A stretch of 64,000 nt of DNA from Tenacibaculum mesophilum (GCF_003867075.1 NZ_CP032544.1:920001-984000); one strand, 5' to 3'. Positions 45,101-52,793 are shown, counted from the stretch's first letter. Notes: a model not told the origin generated them from the letters alone. Made by a program: numbers and translations.

Positions 45101-45510
45101 ACAGCCATTTCCCATGCTATTCCACCTCCTAAAGATCCTCCTATCAACGCAAATAATTGTGTTATGTTGAGTTGTTCTAGCCCTTGTAGAAAAATGTTTG
45201 CAATATCACGTGCTACGAAACTTTTGTAATCATCTATTAAGAAGTTATCATAACCGTTTCCAGGTATGTTAAAGCACAAAATGGTATATTCATTAGTATC
45301 TATAACCTTGGCTTCTCCTATTAAATCTTGCCACCAACCTTGGCTTCCTGCAACATTGCTATTTCCTGTGAGTGCGTGGTTAATAAGTACCACAGGAGCA
45401 GTACCCAATGCTTTTCCAAAAACTTGATAGCTTAACGGAATTGTATCGAATTGTGTACCGCTTAATGTGGTATAACTAAGAATATTAATATGCTGCAAAT
45501 CACTTTTCAT
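42112..45510 (-). CDS. Trifunctional homoserine O-acetyltransferase (MetX) - aspartate kinase - homoserine dehydrogenase fusion
   Basis: 1132 residues. Part 1 (1-327) is an alpha/beta-hydrolase MetX: nucleophile Ser126 in IGGSLGGGIAWE, Asp268 in GVDSDLF, His301 in DHGHDAFL. Part 2 starts at Met328 (MKILKFGGKSL) with an aspartokinase (VVSARGNATDEL; GRNGSNYTASLLA) and ACT domains (about 620-770). Part 3 (about 775-1132) is homoserine dehydrogenase (IAVFGKGLVGGTLIEQ; GLPLIDTIKLLHDSGENI; EPDPREDLCGNDVARKLLIL). So one chain would carry the first and third steps from aspartate plus the acetylation of homoserine, feeding metY/metZ on either side. An out-of-frame TAA at 44534-44536 just before Met328 looks like the remains of a separate metX stop. 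No disruption is seen elsewhere. Confidence 0.88.
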   Translation of the reverse strand: MKSDLQHINILSYTTLSGTQFDTIPLSYQVFGKALGTAPVVLINHALTGNSNVAGSQGWWQDLIGEAKVIDTNEYTILCFNIPGNGYDNFLIDDYKSFVARDIANIFLQGLEQLNITQLFALIGGSLGGGIAWEMAVLNPKITEHLIPVATDWKSTDWLIANCQIQEQFLINSSNPVHDARMHAMLCYRTPESFKKRFQRSKNEELQIFNVESWLLHHGKKLQERYQLASYKLMNQLLKTIDVTKGREELDVLERIEADIHIVGVDSDLFFTAEENRETHKQLASAHANVTYNEINSDHGHDAFLIEYKQLEKIIEPIFNQKSTNKRMKILKFGGKSLSNEGIQNVVSIIEQKINEGEKIAVVVSARGNATDELEELLERAAKNETFKEQLEAFRYEQTKLTPLVDFSTEFNRLEKLFEGVSLLGDYSQKIKDEVLAQGELLSIKTVTDLLQQKGINALATDSRALLKTDEIVGKGQSIVEISKENVLNHFKQYNGTTVNVVAGFIASNLKNETTTLGRNGSNYTASLLANYLDAEELQNYTHVDGIFTANPDLVADAKKIEVLSFSEANELANFGANILHAKTIIPLLEKNINLRILNTFNPNDNGTLITAKSTLKGIKSLSVLDKVALINFEGRGLLGKVGVDARIFKALSNHGISVSIISQGSSERGIGLVVDKSNATAAVKALEQEFENDIQTKDVNQISIQEEVSVISIIGQDLSEFHQPYNALIKNQIVPLLFNNTITGKNVSLVVKKEQLHKALNVIHGQVFGVAKKINIAVFGKGLVGGTLIEQILENSKSILERRKIYLNIFAIANSKKVLLAKNGVGTNWLNELEKAVEDKHTVDSVIDYAKEHHLENLIAVDNTASVDFIENYIPLVNAGFDLVSSNKIANTVSYDFYKELRKTLDKNKKSYLYETNVGAGLPLIDTIKLLHDSGENITRIRGVFSGSLSYLFNKFSSEDVTFSTVLQEAIDKGFTEPDPREDLCGNDVARKLLILARELDLENEFDDIQIENLIPEEFREVSSDEFLGNLEKLDTTFQQQKEAQEEKHVLRYIGDLHGDLQQTKGELDVKLVSVPESSPLGSLKGSDAIFEIYTESYGEQPIVIQGAGAGSKVTARGVFGDILRLAKNNN

Positions 45511-45525
45511 TATTGATGTCTTTAT

Positions 45526-45635
45526 GGGCGTTCCCTTAAAGGGTCGGGCTTTCCGTTATATCTTTTGTTGGTTCTCGATACTTGCTTCGCAAACTCGAAC
45601 TGACAACAAAACGATGCCACTTCAATCCCTAACGC
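45526..45635. repeat. Composite intergenic repeat with nested insert
   Basis: Begins GGGCGTTCCC, has CCCTT/AAGGG and GGGTCGGGCTTTCCG, then a stem (ATCTTTTGTTG / CAACAAAACGAT, one bulge) whose loop holds TTCTCGATAC ... ACTCGAACTGAC. Ends CCACTTCAATCCCTAACGC. The loop content is the same motif family as the element at 41928-42046. From memory the outer sequence resembles a repeat common in flavobacterial genomes. Confidence 0.6.
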
Positions 45636-45643
45636 AAGTTGTT

Positions 45644-46936
45644 TTAAACCAATACTTCTTTAGGAATTTGAGCAAATGCTTCTTGTAAATCGGTTTTTAA
45701 ATCTTCAATATTTTCCAAACCAACTGATAAACGGATTAAGTCTTTAGTAACTCCTGTACTTTCTTGAGCTTCATCACTCAATTGTTGGTGTGTGGTACTT
45801 GCTGGATGAATAATTAAAGATTTGGTATCTCCAATATTGGCTAGTAATGAAAAGAGTCTGGTATTGTCAGCAATGGTTTTAGCAGCTTCGTAACCTCCTT
45901 TTACTCCAAAAGTTACCAATCCACTTTGACCTTTTGGTAAGTATTCATCTGCTAAGTTTTTGTACTTGTTGTCTTCCAACCCTGGATAGTTTACCCAAGC
46001 AACTTCTTCTTGTTCTTGTAACCATTTTGCTAGTTTCAAGGCATTTTCACTATGTTTTTGAATTCGTACTTCTAAGGTTTCCAATCCTTGAATGATGTTG
46101 AATGCGTTTGTCGGACTCAACGCGCCTCCAAAATCACGTAAGCCTTCTAAAATCAGCTTAAATGTATACGATGCTGCTCCTAAAGTTTCATGGTATACCA
46201 ATCCGTGATATCCTGCTGAAGGTTCTGTAAATTCAGGGAATTTCCCATTAGCCCAGTTAAAGGTTCCTGCATCAATAATGGCTCCTCCTAACGAGTTTCC
46301 TTGCCCTCCAATGTACTTTGTTAGGGAGTGAATTACAATATTAGCCCCGTGTTCTATCGGATTTAATAAAGCTGGTGTAGCTACTGTATTATCTACAATA
46401 AAAGGCACTTCTGCTTTTTTAGCATGTGCAGATATAGCTTTTAAATCCAATACATCTAACTTCGGATTCCCTAGAGATTCAACAAAAAAGACTCTAGTAT
46501 TCTCTTGTACTGCTGCCGAAAAATTATCAGGGTTTGAAGCATCTACAAACGTAGTCGTAATTCCTAGTCTTGGTAAGGTAACGTTTAGCAAGTTATAGGT
46601 TCCTCCATACAAACTACTCGAAGCTACAATATGATCTCCTGCTTTTAATAAGGTTAACAATCCAGTCGAAATAGCTGCTGTTCCCGAAGCAAAAACTACT
46701 GCTCCAATCCCACCTTCTAAAGCAGCTAAACGATCCTGCAAAATTTGATTGGTAGGATTATTTAATCGGGTGTAAATAAATCCCAACTCTTTTAACGAAA
46801 ATAGGTTTGCTGCATGTTCTGAATCATTAAAAACATACGAAGTAGTTTGATAAATAGGAACTGCTCTTGTTCCTCCGTTTTGTGTTACATCATGACCTGC
46901 GTGCAACGCGTTTGTTGCGAATTTTTGTGTACTCAT
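45644..46936 (-). CDS. metY: O-acetylhomoserine sulfhydrylase (aminocarboxypropyltransferase)
   Basis: 430 residues, the length of MetY enzymes. Start TNALHAGHDVTQNGGTRAVPIYQTTSY (seen in parts), YTRLNNPTNQILQDRLAALEGG near 56, and the PLP Lys in VIHSLTKYIGGQGNSLGG near 205. The family-specific insert around 225-245 (FPEFTEPSAGYHGLVY) is present. It converts O-acetylhomoserine and sulfide to homocysteine. First gene after the SAM riboswitch, so its expression should fall when SAM is plentiful. Confidence 0.92.
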   Translation of the reverse strand: MSTQKFATNALHAGHDVTQNGGTRAVPIYQTTSYVFNDSEHAANLFSLKELGFIYTRLNNPTNQILQDRLAALEGGIGAVVFASGTAAISTGLLTLLKAGDHIVASSSLYGGTYNLLNVTLPRLGITTTFVDASNPDNFSAAVQENTRVFFVESLGNPKLDVLDLKAISAHAKKAEVPFIVDNTVATPALLNPIEHGANIVIHSLTKYIGGQGNSLGGAIIDAGTFNWANGKFPEFTEPSAGYHGLVYHETLGAASYTFKLILEGLRDFGGALSPTNAFNIIQGLETLEVRIQKHSENALKLAKWLQEQEEVAWVNYPGLEDNKYKNLADEYLPKGQSGLVTFGVKGGYEAAKTIADNTRLFSLLANIGDTKSLIIHPASTTHQQLSDEAQESTGVTKDLIRLSVGLENIEDLKTDLQEAFAQIPKEVLV

Positions 46937-46982
46937 TTTTCTTGTTTTTGAGTTAATAAAAAATTAAACCAAAAGCCAAAAC

Positions 46983-47000
46983 ACATCTACTTTTAGATGT
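46983..47000 (-). terminator. Candidate expression-platform hairpin of the SAM riboswitch
   Basis: ACATCTA / TAGATGT with a 4-base loop, followed on the minus strand by a G/T-rich run (GTTTTGGCTTTTGG), 46 bases before the metY ATG. The stem is short and the T-run interrupted, so the switch mechanism (termination or translation) is not settled. Confidence 0.5.
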
Positions 47001-47079
47001 TGCTTACTAGAAAAATGTTATTAAGAAATTATAAGAAGATTCTTGTAGATATTAAAGAAACTTCTTTGGGTTATCTATC

Positions 47080-47179
47080 CACGAGTTTTTACGCTCTGGT
47101 AGAATTTAGCACCTTCTTTGTTTGCACAAAGGGTTGCTAAGGTTTCATAGGGTCTAATCCCTCCACCTTTCTTGATAAC
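47080..47179 (-). ncRNA. SAM-I (S-box) riboswitch
   Basis: On the minus strand the aptamer has P1 arms GTTATC ... GATAAC, then the conserved AAGAAAGGTGGAGGGA, ACCCTATGAAACCTTAGCAACC, and GTGCTAAATTC core elements of the S-box in the right order and spacing over 100 bases. It lies 143 bases upstream of metY. S-box RNAs bind S-adenosylmethionine and turn off methionine genes when it is abundant. Confidence 0.95.
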
Positions 47180-47211
47180 ATCGTCAATAAGTGTTTGAAC
47201 TTTTACGAGCA

Positions 47212-47244
47212 CAAATATTCAATTATAAAAATGGATTTTCCAAA
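47212..47244 (-). promoter_or_regulatory. Promoter of the metY operon
   Basis: Minus-strand AATATTTG (47219-47212) differs from TAnnTTTG at one base. TTTG lies 21 bases further upstream (47244-47241). Transcription would begin about 25-30 bases before the riboswitch. Confidence 0.5.
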
Positions 47245-47365
47245 TTTATTTTGATTTTTATTTAAAAAAGCATTTTGAATTATTTTTAATAACAAAACAT
47301 AAACAACTCAAAACCTGTGTTTTAAAATGTTTTATTTAAGCAAAAAATTTATATACATTTTTATC

Positions 47366-48934
47366 TTAAGAACTACAAGATAACATAGAGCATCCTACTT
47401 TATTTCGAGCCCATTCTGGTCGTTTTGCGAACCATTTTTCATATTTTGGTTGCTCATCGTAAGGATTTTTGAGCAGTAAATATAACTCATTTAACAATAC
47501 AAAGTCATTTTTATTTGCATCATCAATGGCTAATTGTGCCATATAATTTCTGAGTACATATTTCGGGTTTATAGCATTCATTTTTTCTTTTCTGTCTTCA
47601 TCTGAAACAGTTTCGTTTTGTAATCTATCTATATAACTTTGGAACCAGTTTTCCCAAGATTTTTTTATTTCGTCTACAACTTCTGAAGGCGTATAAAATG
47701 CTTTTTCTATTTTTTTGATTACCTCCTCTATGCTATCATCTTTTGAAATCCCTGACAACAATCGGAAAAAAATGGTCATATCAGTTTCTGTTTTTTGAAG
47801 TACTTCTTCAAGGTTTGAAACTAACGTTCCATCTAATTCTTGTGAAGAAAAAAAACCTAATTTTTCTCGCATCATTTGCATATACTTTTCAGGAAACTGC
47901 TCTTGGTAATTTTCCAAAACTGCTTCTAAAGGTTCTGCTTCTTCAATTAAAGGATATAAAGCATTTGCCAACTGATATAAATTCCATAAAACTACCTCTG
48001 GCTGCGAACCATATCGGTAACGCTTATGGGTATTATCCGTTGTATTTGGTGTCCATCCGTGGTCATAACCTTCTAACCATCCATAAGGTCCATAATCAAT
48101 GGTTAAACCAAGAATAGACATATTATCGGTATTCATTACTCCATGAACAAAACCAACACGTTGCCAGTGAATAACCATTTCTAAACTACGCTCTGCTACC
48201 TCTTTAAAAAAGGAAACATACGTTTCTTTTGAAGGTTCACCTAAATGAGAATAATGATGTTTAATTGTATAATCAACTAGTGTTTTTAATGTTTTTACAT
48301 CTCCTCTGGCAGGAAATATTTGGTAACTACCAAAACGTAAAAAAGACTCGGCTGTTCTACATACAATGGCTCCTTTTTCATACGCAGTGTTTCCGTCGTA
48401 CATTACATCTCTTAATACTTCTTCTCCAGACAAAGCTAAGGAGAGAACTCTTGTTGTAGGAACTCCTAAATGATACATGGCTTCACTACACAAATACTCA
48501 CGAATAGAGGAACGTAACACTGCTAGTCCATCCGCAGTACGTGAATACGGTGTTTCTCCAGCTCCTTTTAACTGCAAAGCCCATTTTTTATTATCATAGA
48601 CTGTTTCAAACAAATTAATTGCTCTGCCGTCTCCTAATTGTCCTGCCCAATGTCCAAATTGATGTCCGCCGTAGCACATCGCATACGGTTGTGTGTTTTT
48701 ATATACATCATTCCCTGTAAAAACATTCTTAAATTCTTCTGAAGCTATTGCTATTTCTGAAAGTCCTAACTCATTTGCCATTTCATCCGAAACATGAATC
48801 ATTTTTGGATTGGATGTTTTTTTAGGTGTTACATACGAAAAACAAGCTTCTGTAACCTGTCTTCGAGTATTTTCTTGAATTGGGTCTGCTGGTAATTCTT
48901 TAGTAAAGGTATTTTGTATATTGAATTTCAACAC
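47366..48934 (-). CDS. selO: SelO family protein adenylyltransferase (YdiU)
   Basis: 522 residues from a GTG at 48934, 3 bases after the msrA stop; no ATG is available upstream. Pseudokinase-fold motifs: YGGHQFGHWAGQLGDGRAI near 88-106 and LQLKGAGETPYSR near 117 (nucleotide-binding and Lys), then VHGVMNTDNMSILGLTIDYGP near 254 (N and D metal ligands). The C-terminus is CSMLSCSS: the Cys three from the end matches the selenocysteine position of animal SelO. SelO AMPylates Ser/Thr/Tyr of target proteins in redox stress. Operon with msrB and msrA supports that role. Confidence 0.92.
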   Translation of the reverse strand: MLKFNIQNTFTKELPADPIQENTRRQVTEACFSYVTPKKTSNPKMIHVSDEMANELGLSEIAIASEEFKNVFTGNDVYKNTQPYAMCYGGHQFGHWAGQLGDGRAINLFETVYDNKKWALQLKGAGETPYSRTADGLAVLRSSIREYLCSEAMYHLGVPTTRVLSLALSGEEVLRDVMYDGNTAYEKGAIVCRTAESFLRFGSYQIFPARGDVKTLKTLVDYTIKHHYSHLGEPSKETYVSFFKEVAERSLEMVIHWQRVGFVHGVMNTDNMSILGLTIDYGPYGWLEGYDHGWTPNTTDNTHKRYRYGSQPEVVLWNLYQLANALYPLIEEAEPLEAVLENYQEQFPEKYMQMMREKLGFFSSQELDGTLVSNLEEVLQKTETDMTIFFRLLSGISKDDSIEEVIKKIEKAFYTPSEVVDEIKKSWENWFQSYIDRLQNETVSDEDRKEKMNAINPKYVLRNYMAQLAIDDANKNDFVLLNELYLLLKNPYDEQPKYEKWFAKRPEWARNKVGCSMLSCSS

Positions 48935-48937
48935 GTT

Positions 48938-49483
48938 CTATTGTTCTTTTAGTTTGTTTGCGTACATTTTTCTAAGTTTAGATAGCTTGGGTGAAATTAC
49001 TGCAGCACAATACATTTGTTCTTTGTTGTTTTCATAATAATTTTGATGATACTCTTCCGCAGCATGAAATGTAGTTAATGGAGTTATTTCTGTTACAATT
49101 TCATCTTCATAATGCGGAGATAATTTTTCTACTACTTTTTCAGCAGTTTGTTGTTGCTCTTCATTCTGATAAAAAATTACTGAACGGTATTGTGTTCCTA
49201 CATCAGCTCCTTGCCTATTTAAAGTTGTTGGGTCATGACTTGTCATAAACATTACCAACAACTCTTCATAACTTATAATTTCAGGATTAAATGTTGCTTG
49301 TACTACTTCTGCGTGTCCTGTTAAACCTGAACAAATTTCTCTATAAGTTGGTGTTCCTGGTACGGTTCCTCCCATATAACCAGATACCACTTCTTCTACT
49401 CCTTTTATTTCATTTAAAATAGCTTCTACGCACCAAAAGCAACCGCCACCAACGGTAATTAGTTCTAATTTATTATTTGTCAT
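48938..49483 (-). CDS. msrA: Peptide-methionine (S)-S-oxide reductase
   Basis: 181 residues. The active-site motif GGGCFWCVEA is near residues 12-21, followed by VSGYMGG and FHAAEEYHQNYYENN near 143. It repairs the S form of methionine sulfoxide in proteins and free Met. 14 bases after msrB, 3 before selO. No signal peptide, so cytoplasmic. Confidence 0.95.
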   Translation of the reverse strand: MTNNKLELITVGGGCFWCVEAILNEIKGVEEVVSGYMGGTVPGTPTYREICSGLTGHAEVVQATFNPEIISYEELLVMFMTSHDPTTLNRQGADVGTQYRSVIFYQNEEQQQTAEKVVEKLSPHYEDEIVTEITPLTTFHAAEEYHQNYYENNKEQMYCAAVISPKLSKLRKMYANKLKEQ

Positions 49484-49497
49484 TTATATACTTTCTT

Positions 49498-49956
49498 TTA
49501 TTCAGTATCTAAAATCATTGATGCTGAGTTTATACAATAACGTAATCCACTAGGTTCTGGTCCGTCAGGAAATACATGTCCTAAATGAGCATCGCAAGTG
49601 TTGCACATTACTTCTACGCGTACCATACCAAAAGTAGTATCTTTTTCATATTGAATAGCATTCTCTTTTATAGGTTGCGTAAAACTAGGCCACCCGGTAC
49701 CTGAACTAAATTTAATCGTTGAATCGAACAAAGGTGTGCCACAGCATACACATTTATATTTGCCAGCATCATAAACACTACACAATGCTCCTGAATTTGG
49801 TCTTTCTGTTCCTTTTTGTCTGGTAACTCTAAACTGTTCAGTAGTTAAAAGTTCTTGCCATTCTGTTGCTGTTTTTTCCACTCTTTTATCAGGTGTTGGA
49901 TTACCATTAACTGCAAAATTAATTACGTCTTTCCAAGTTAAAATTTTGTCGCTCAT
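49498..49956 (-). CDS. msrB: Peptide-methionine (R)-S-oxide reductase
   Basis: 152 residues. Zinc cysteines in KCVCCGTPLF and VMCNTCDAHLGHVF. The catalytic Cys is in RYCINSASM near residue 142. Substrate-binding SGTGWPSFTQPI is near 90. It repairs the R form of methionine sulfoxide. First gene of the msrB-msrA-selO operon with a promoter element 54 bases upstream. Confidence 0.95.
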   Translation of the reverse strand: MSDKILTWKDVINFAVNGNPTPDKRVEKTATEWQELLTTEQFRVTRQKGTERPNSGALCSVYDAGKYKCVCCGTPLFDSTIKFSSGTGWPSFTQPIKENAIQYEKDTTFGMVRVEVMCNTCDAHLGHVFPDGPEPSGLRYCINSASMILDTE

Positions 49957-50009
49957 CCTGCTCTTTCGTTTTATTTAACTTATTAGTAGTTTCTTTTCTA
50001 TCTTACTTA

Positions 50010-50017
50010 CAAAACTA
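50010..50017 (-). promoter_or_regulatory. -7 element of the msrB-msrA-selO operon
   Basis: TAGTTTTG on the minus strand, exact TAnnTTTG, 54 bases before the msrB ATG. No -33 box at standard spacing. Confidence 0.5.
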
Positions 50018-50140
50018 CAATTCATTATTTATTATATTGATTTTAATTCTCATTATTTATAAAAAGTGCTTTTACATTTGTTAGGAGTTTAAAAGTGCCC
50101 TTTTTACATTAGTTAATAAAGAAGAAAAAATGTTGTAAAC

Positions 50141-50177
50141 AAAAACGCTGTTAGTTTAATTACTAACAGCGTTTTTG
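50141..50177 (-). terminator. Intrinsic terminator of guaB
   Basis: 15-bp perfect stem AAAAACGCTGTTAGT / ACTAACAGCGTTTTT with a 6-base loop, 21 bases past the guaB stop. Confidence 0.92.
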
Positions 50178-50197
50178 TTTTATAGTTTCTTTATAGT

Positions 50198-51673
50198 TTA
50201 TCGTCTACTATAGTTAGGTGCTTCTTTAGTAATAGCAACATCGTGTGGATGACTTTCGTTAATTCCACTTGCAGTAATACGGATAAATTTTCCTGTGTTT
50301 TTTAGTGTTTCAATATCTTTTGCTCCACAGTATCCCATACCTGCACGTAACCCACCTACAAATTGGTGAATACTTTCTTGTAATTCTCCTTTGTAAGCTA
50401 CACGTCCTACAATTCCTTCTGGAACTAATTTTTTAATATCGTCTTCTACATCTTGAAAGTAACGATCTTTTGACCCTTGTTTCATGGCTTCAACAGATCC
50501 CATTCCACGATACGATTTGAATTTTCTTCCTTCGTAAATAATAGTTTCTCCCGGAGATTCTTTGGTTCCTGCTAATAACGACCCTAACATTACACAGTCT
50601 GCTCCAGCCGCAACAGCTTTTGGAATATCACCTGTATAACGAATACCTCCATCAGCAATTACAGGAACTCCACTTCCTTTAATAGCAGCTGCTACTTCTA
50701 ATACTGCTGAAAATTGTGGGAATCCTACACCTGCTACAACACGAGTTGTACAAATAGATCCTGGTCCTATTCCTACTTTTACTGCATCTGCTCCAGCTTC
50801 TACTAAATATTTAGCTGCTTCTGGTGTTGCAATGTTCCCTACAACAACATCTAATTCAGGGAATTTAGCTTTTACTTCTTTTAATACAGAAACCACTCCT
50901 TTGGTATGTCCGTGAGCTGTATCAATAATCACAGCATCTACCCCTGCATTTACTAAGGCTTCTGCTCTATCAACTGCATCATGCGTTACACCTAATGCTG
51001 CAGCTACACGTAAACGTCCATATGAGTCTTTATTAGCTATTGGTTTTTGTGTAAGCTTTGTAATATCTCTAAAAGTAATTAATCCTACTAGCTTATCATC
51101 GTCATTAACAACAGGTAACTTTTCTATTTTGTTTTCTTGTAAGATAACTTCAGCATCTTTTAAAGAAGTTCCTTCTGCAACAGTTACTAAGTTTTCAGAG
51201 GTCATAACTTCAACAATAGGACGCTCGTTATTTTTTTCGAAACGCAAATCACGATTCGTTACAATTCCTACTAATTTTCCTGCTTCATCAACAATTGGAA
51301 TACCTCCAATTTTATGCTCACGCATTGCTTGTTTAGCATCTAAAACGATTGCACTTAACGACAAAGTAATCGGATCGATTATCATTCCGCTTTCTGCGCG
51401 TTTTACTTTACGAACTTCTTGAGCTTGTTGCTCAATTGTCATATTTTTATGTAACACTCCTATTCCTCCTTCTCTTGCAATAGCAATTGCCATAGCAGAT
51501 TCGGTTACCGTATCCATAGCTGCTGATACTATTGGAACATTGATTGTTATGTTTCTTGTAAATTTTGTTTGGATTGAAACTTCCCTTGGAAGTACTTCTG
51601 AGTAGGCAGGAACTAATAAAACGTCGTCGTACGTTAATCCTTCTCCTAATATTTTAGCTTGATGAGCTTGCAT
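50198..51673 (-). CDS. guaB: Inosine-5'-monophosphate dehydrogenase
   Basis: 491 residues from the ATG at 51673 ([20 protein letters not shown]). A TTG two codons earlier lies in a palindrome and is unlikely to be used. Two CBS domains lie at about 95-205. The catalytic loop is [17 protein letters not shown] with Cys near 305. [18 protein letters not shown] is near 340 and the flap RGMGSVEAM near 392. It oxidises IMP to XMP, the committed step to GTP. Single-gene unit with its own promoter and terminator. Confidence 0.95.
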   Translation of the reverse strand: MQAHQAKILGEGLTYDDVLLVPAYSEVLPREVSIQTKFTRNITINVPIVSAAMDTVTESAMAIAIAREGGIGVLHKNMTIEQQAQEVRKVKRAESGMIIDPITLSLSAIVLDAKQAMREHKIGGIPIVDEAGKLVGIVTNRDLRFEKNNERPIVEVMTSENLVTVAEGTSLKDAEVILQENKIEKLPVVNDDDKLVGLITFRDITKLTQKPIANKDSYGRLRVAAALGVTHDAVDRAEALVNAGVDAVIIDTAHGHTKGVVSVLKEVKAKFPELDVVVGNIATPEAAKYLVEAGADAVKVGIGPGSICTTRVVAGVGFPQFSAVLEVAAAIKGSGVPVIADGGIRYTGDIPKAVAAGADCVMLGSLLAGTKESPGETIIYEGRKFKSYRGMGSVEAMKQGSKDRYFQDVEDDIKKLVPEGIVGRVAYKGELQESIHQFVGGLRAGMGYCGAKDIETLKNTGKFIRITASGINESHPHDVAITKEAPNYSRR

Positions 51674-51713
51674 ATGCAATCAATTTAGTGTGTTGTTAAT
51701 TAATTGCATGCAA
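51668..51713. promoter_or_regulatory. Two related palindromes at the guaB start and -7 region
   Basis: TTGCATATGCAA (51668-51679) covers the guaB start codon and TTGCATGCAA (51704-51713) overlaps the edge of its -7 element. Both are perfect palindromes with the same TTGCAT half site, a possible repressor pair. Confidence 0.3.
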
Positions 51714-51718
51714 ATATA
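51711..51718 (-). promoter_or_regulatory. -7 element of guaB
   Basis: TATATTTG on the minus strand, exact TAnnTTTG, 38 bases before the guaB ATG. Confidence 0.5.
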
Positions 51719-51920
51719 CTACAAATAATGCAAAAACTACCTTTAATTTTAAGTTAAGTAAATCGCTTTATATTTTATCTTTTGTTTATTGCTTTACCCT
51801 TCTATCAATAACGCTAATAATCAACTTTTATACGCTCAAGGTTTCTCTGCTCATTCTTTTCTATATCATTCTTAATTTTAGTATGTGTTTACCCTATTCC
51901 TATTCATAAACCTACAACTA

Positions 51921-52676
51921 ATGGAGAACAGTACCCCCATAAAAGATACCAAGAAAGTAGTTAACACTACCGATGTTTATCCTAAGGTATTTAAAGAATT
52001 AATTACTGAAATTAACAACATGCTATCGTATGCTATTTACAATGGGATTACTATTAATACAGAAGTCAATTCTCTCATTGAAAGTAAGGGTTTAAACGAC
52101 TTGATAAATGCGCATAATATTCTTGTTAAAAACATTGCTCCTGCAACGCCAAAATCGATAGAATACACTAAAGCACTGCGTGAAGAAGGACAAAACAAAT
52201 CGATTTTTAGCAAGCTTCCTGTGGTAAGGAACCTTATTTTTTTAGCTCTTTTCTTTTTGGTTTTATTTATTATTACTGCACTTTCTCCTGATGTAAATAA
52301 TAACTCATTAGATAAAGGTTTAATGAATAACTCTGGATTACCACTCCTTTTAAACCTCTCCTACTTAGCATCTGTTGCTGGTTTAGGAGTTATTTTTTAT
52401 TTATTGAAAAGAGTTAGCGATTCTATTAGAGAATCAACCATGGTTTCTGAAGAGTCTATTTCTTATTTAGCACAGATAGTACTTGGTATTATTGCTGGAC
52501 TAATTATGTCGGAAATTATTTCATTTTACACTAAAAGCCCTGAAGACATCAACCTTTTTAATAAAGGTGTTTTAGCACTGATTGGTGGGTTTTCTTCAGA
52601 AGCTATTTTTAGCATATTACAAGGCATTATAGATAGGGTTAAATCTATTTTTATTGTACCTAAACCCAATAAATAA
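51921..52676 (+). CDS. Four-segment membrane protein of unknown function
   Basis: About 251 residues from the ATG at 51921 (MENSTPIKDTKKVV). An in-frame GTG at 51885 would add a weak hydrophobic leader and is less likely. A soluble N-terminal helical region (about 1-90) is followed by membrane segments at about 103-121 (NLIFLALFFLVLFIITAL), 140-165 (LLLNLSYLASVAGLGVIFYLL), 182-205 (YLAQIVLGIIAGLIMSEIISF) and 214-235. No family recognised. It precedes, with a hairpin-bearing gap, a lipoprotein and a small helical protein on the same strand. Confidence 0.65.
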   Translation: MENSTPIKDTKKVVNTTDVYPKVFKELITEINNMLSYAIYNGITINTEVNSLIESKGLNDLINAHNILVKNIAPATPKSIEYTKALREEGQNKSIFSKLPVVRNLIFLALFFLVLFIITALSPDVNNNSLDKGLMNNSGLPLLLNLSYLASVAGLGVIFYLLKRVSDSIRESTMVSEESISYLAQIVLGIIAGLIMSEIISFYTKSPEDINLFNKGVLALIGGFSSEAIFSILQGIIDRVKSIFIVPKPNK

Positions 52677-52690
52677 CTATTACTAAAAAT

Positions 52691-52775
52691 AAAAGAGGTT
52701 GCACCGTTAAGTGATTATAATTGAGCTTACAACATACTAACCAAACTTAGCTCTATATTATAGCAACCTCTTTTT
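52691..52775 (+). ncRNA. Long stacked hairpin (terminator or small structured RNA)
   Basis: Closing stem AAAAGAGGTTGC / GCAACCTCTTTT (12 bp perfect, 52691-52702 and 52763-52774). Inside, TATAAT/ATTATA and GAGCT/AGCTC stack toward a roughly 20-base loop. A T5 tract follows the 3' arm. It could end the membrane-protein transcript, but it is far longer than the other terminators here. Confidence 0.55.
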
Positions 52776-52793
52776 AATTTTAAAATTACACTT

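Larger units (their letters stand above)
46937..47365. other. 429-base leader region upstream of metY
   Basis: Contains, from right to left on the minus strand: a near-consensus promoter (47212-47244), the SAM-I aptamer (47080-47179) and an expression-platform hairpin (46983-47000). The stretch 47245-47365 past selO's stop shows no gene and no obvious selO terminator. Confidence 0.75.

Noticed and set aside
42112..45510. Treating the metX-AK-HSD frame as two genes
   Set aside because: No in-frame stop separates the parts in the given sequence; a one-base error is possible and is listed as the check, but the sequence as given encodes one chain.
51885..51920. GTG start adding 12 residues (MFTLFLFINLQL) to the four-segment membrane protein
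   Set aside because: Could look like a short signal sequence, but the ATG at 51921 begins a typical soluble N-terminus and needs no unusual start.
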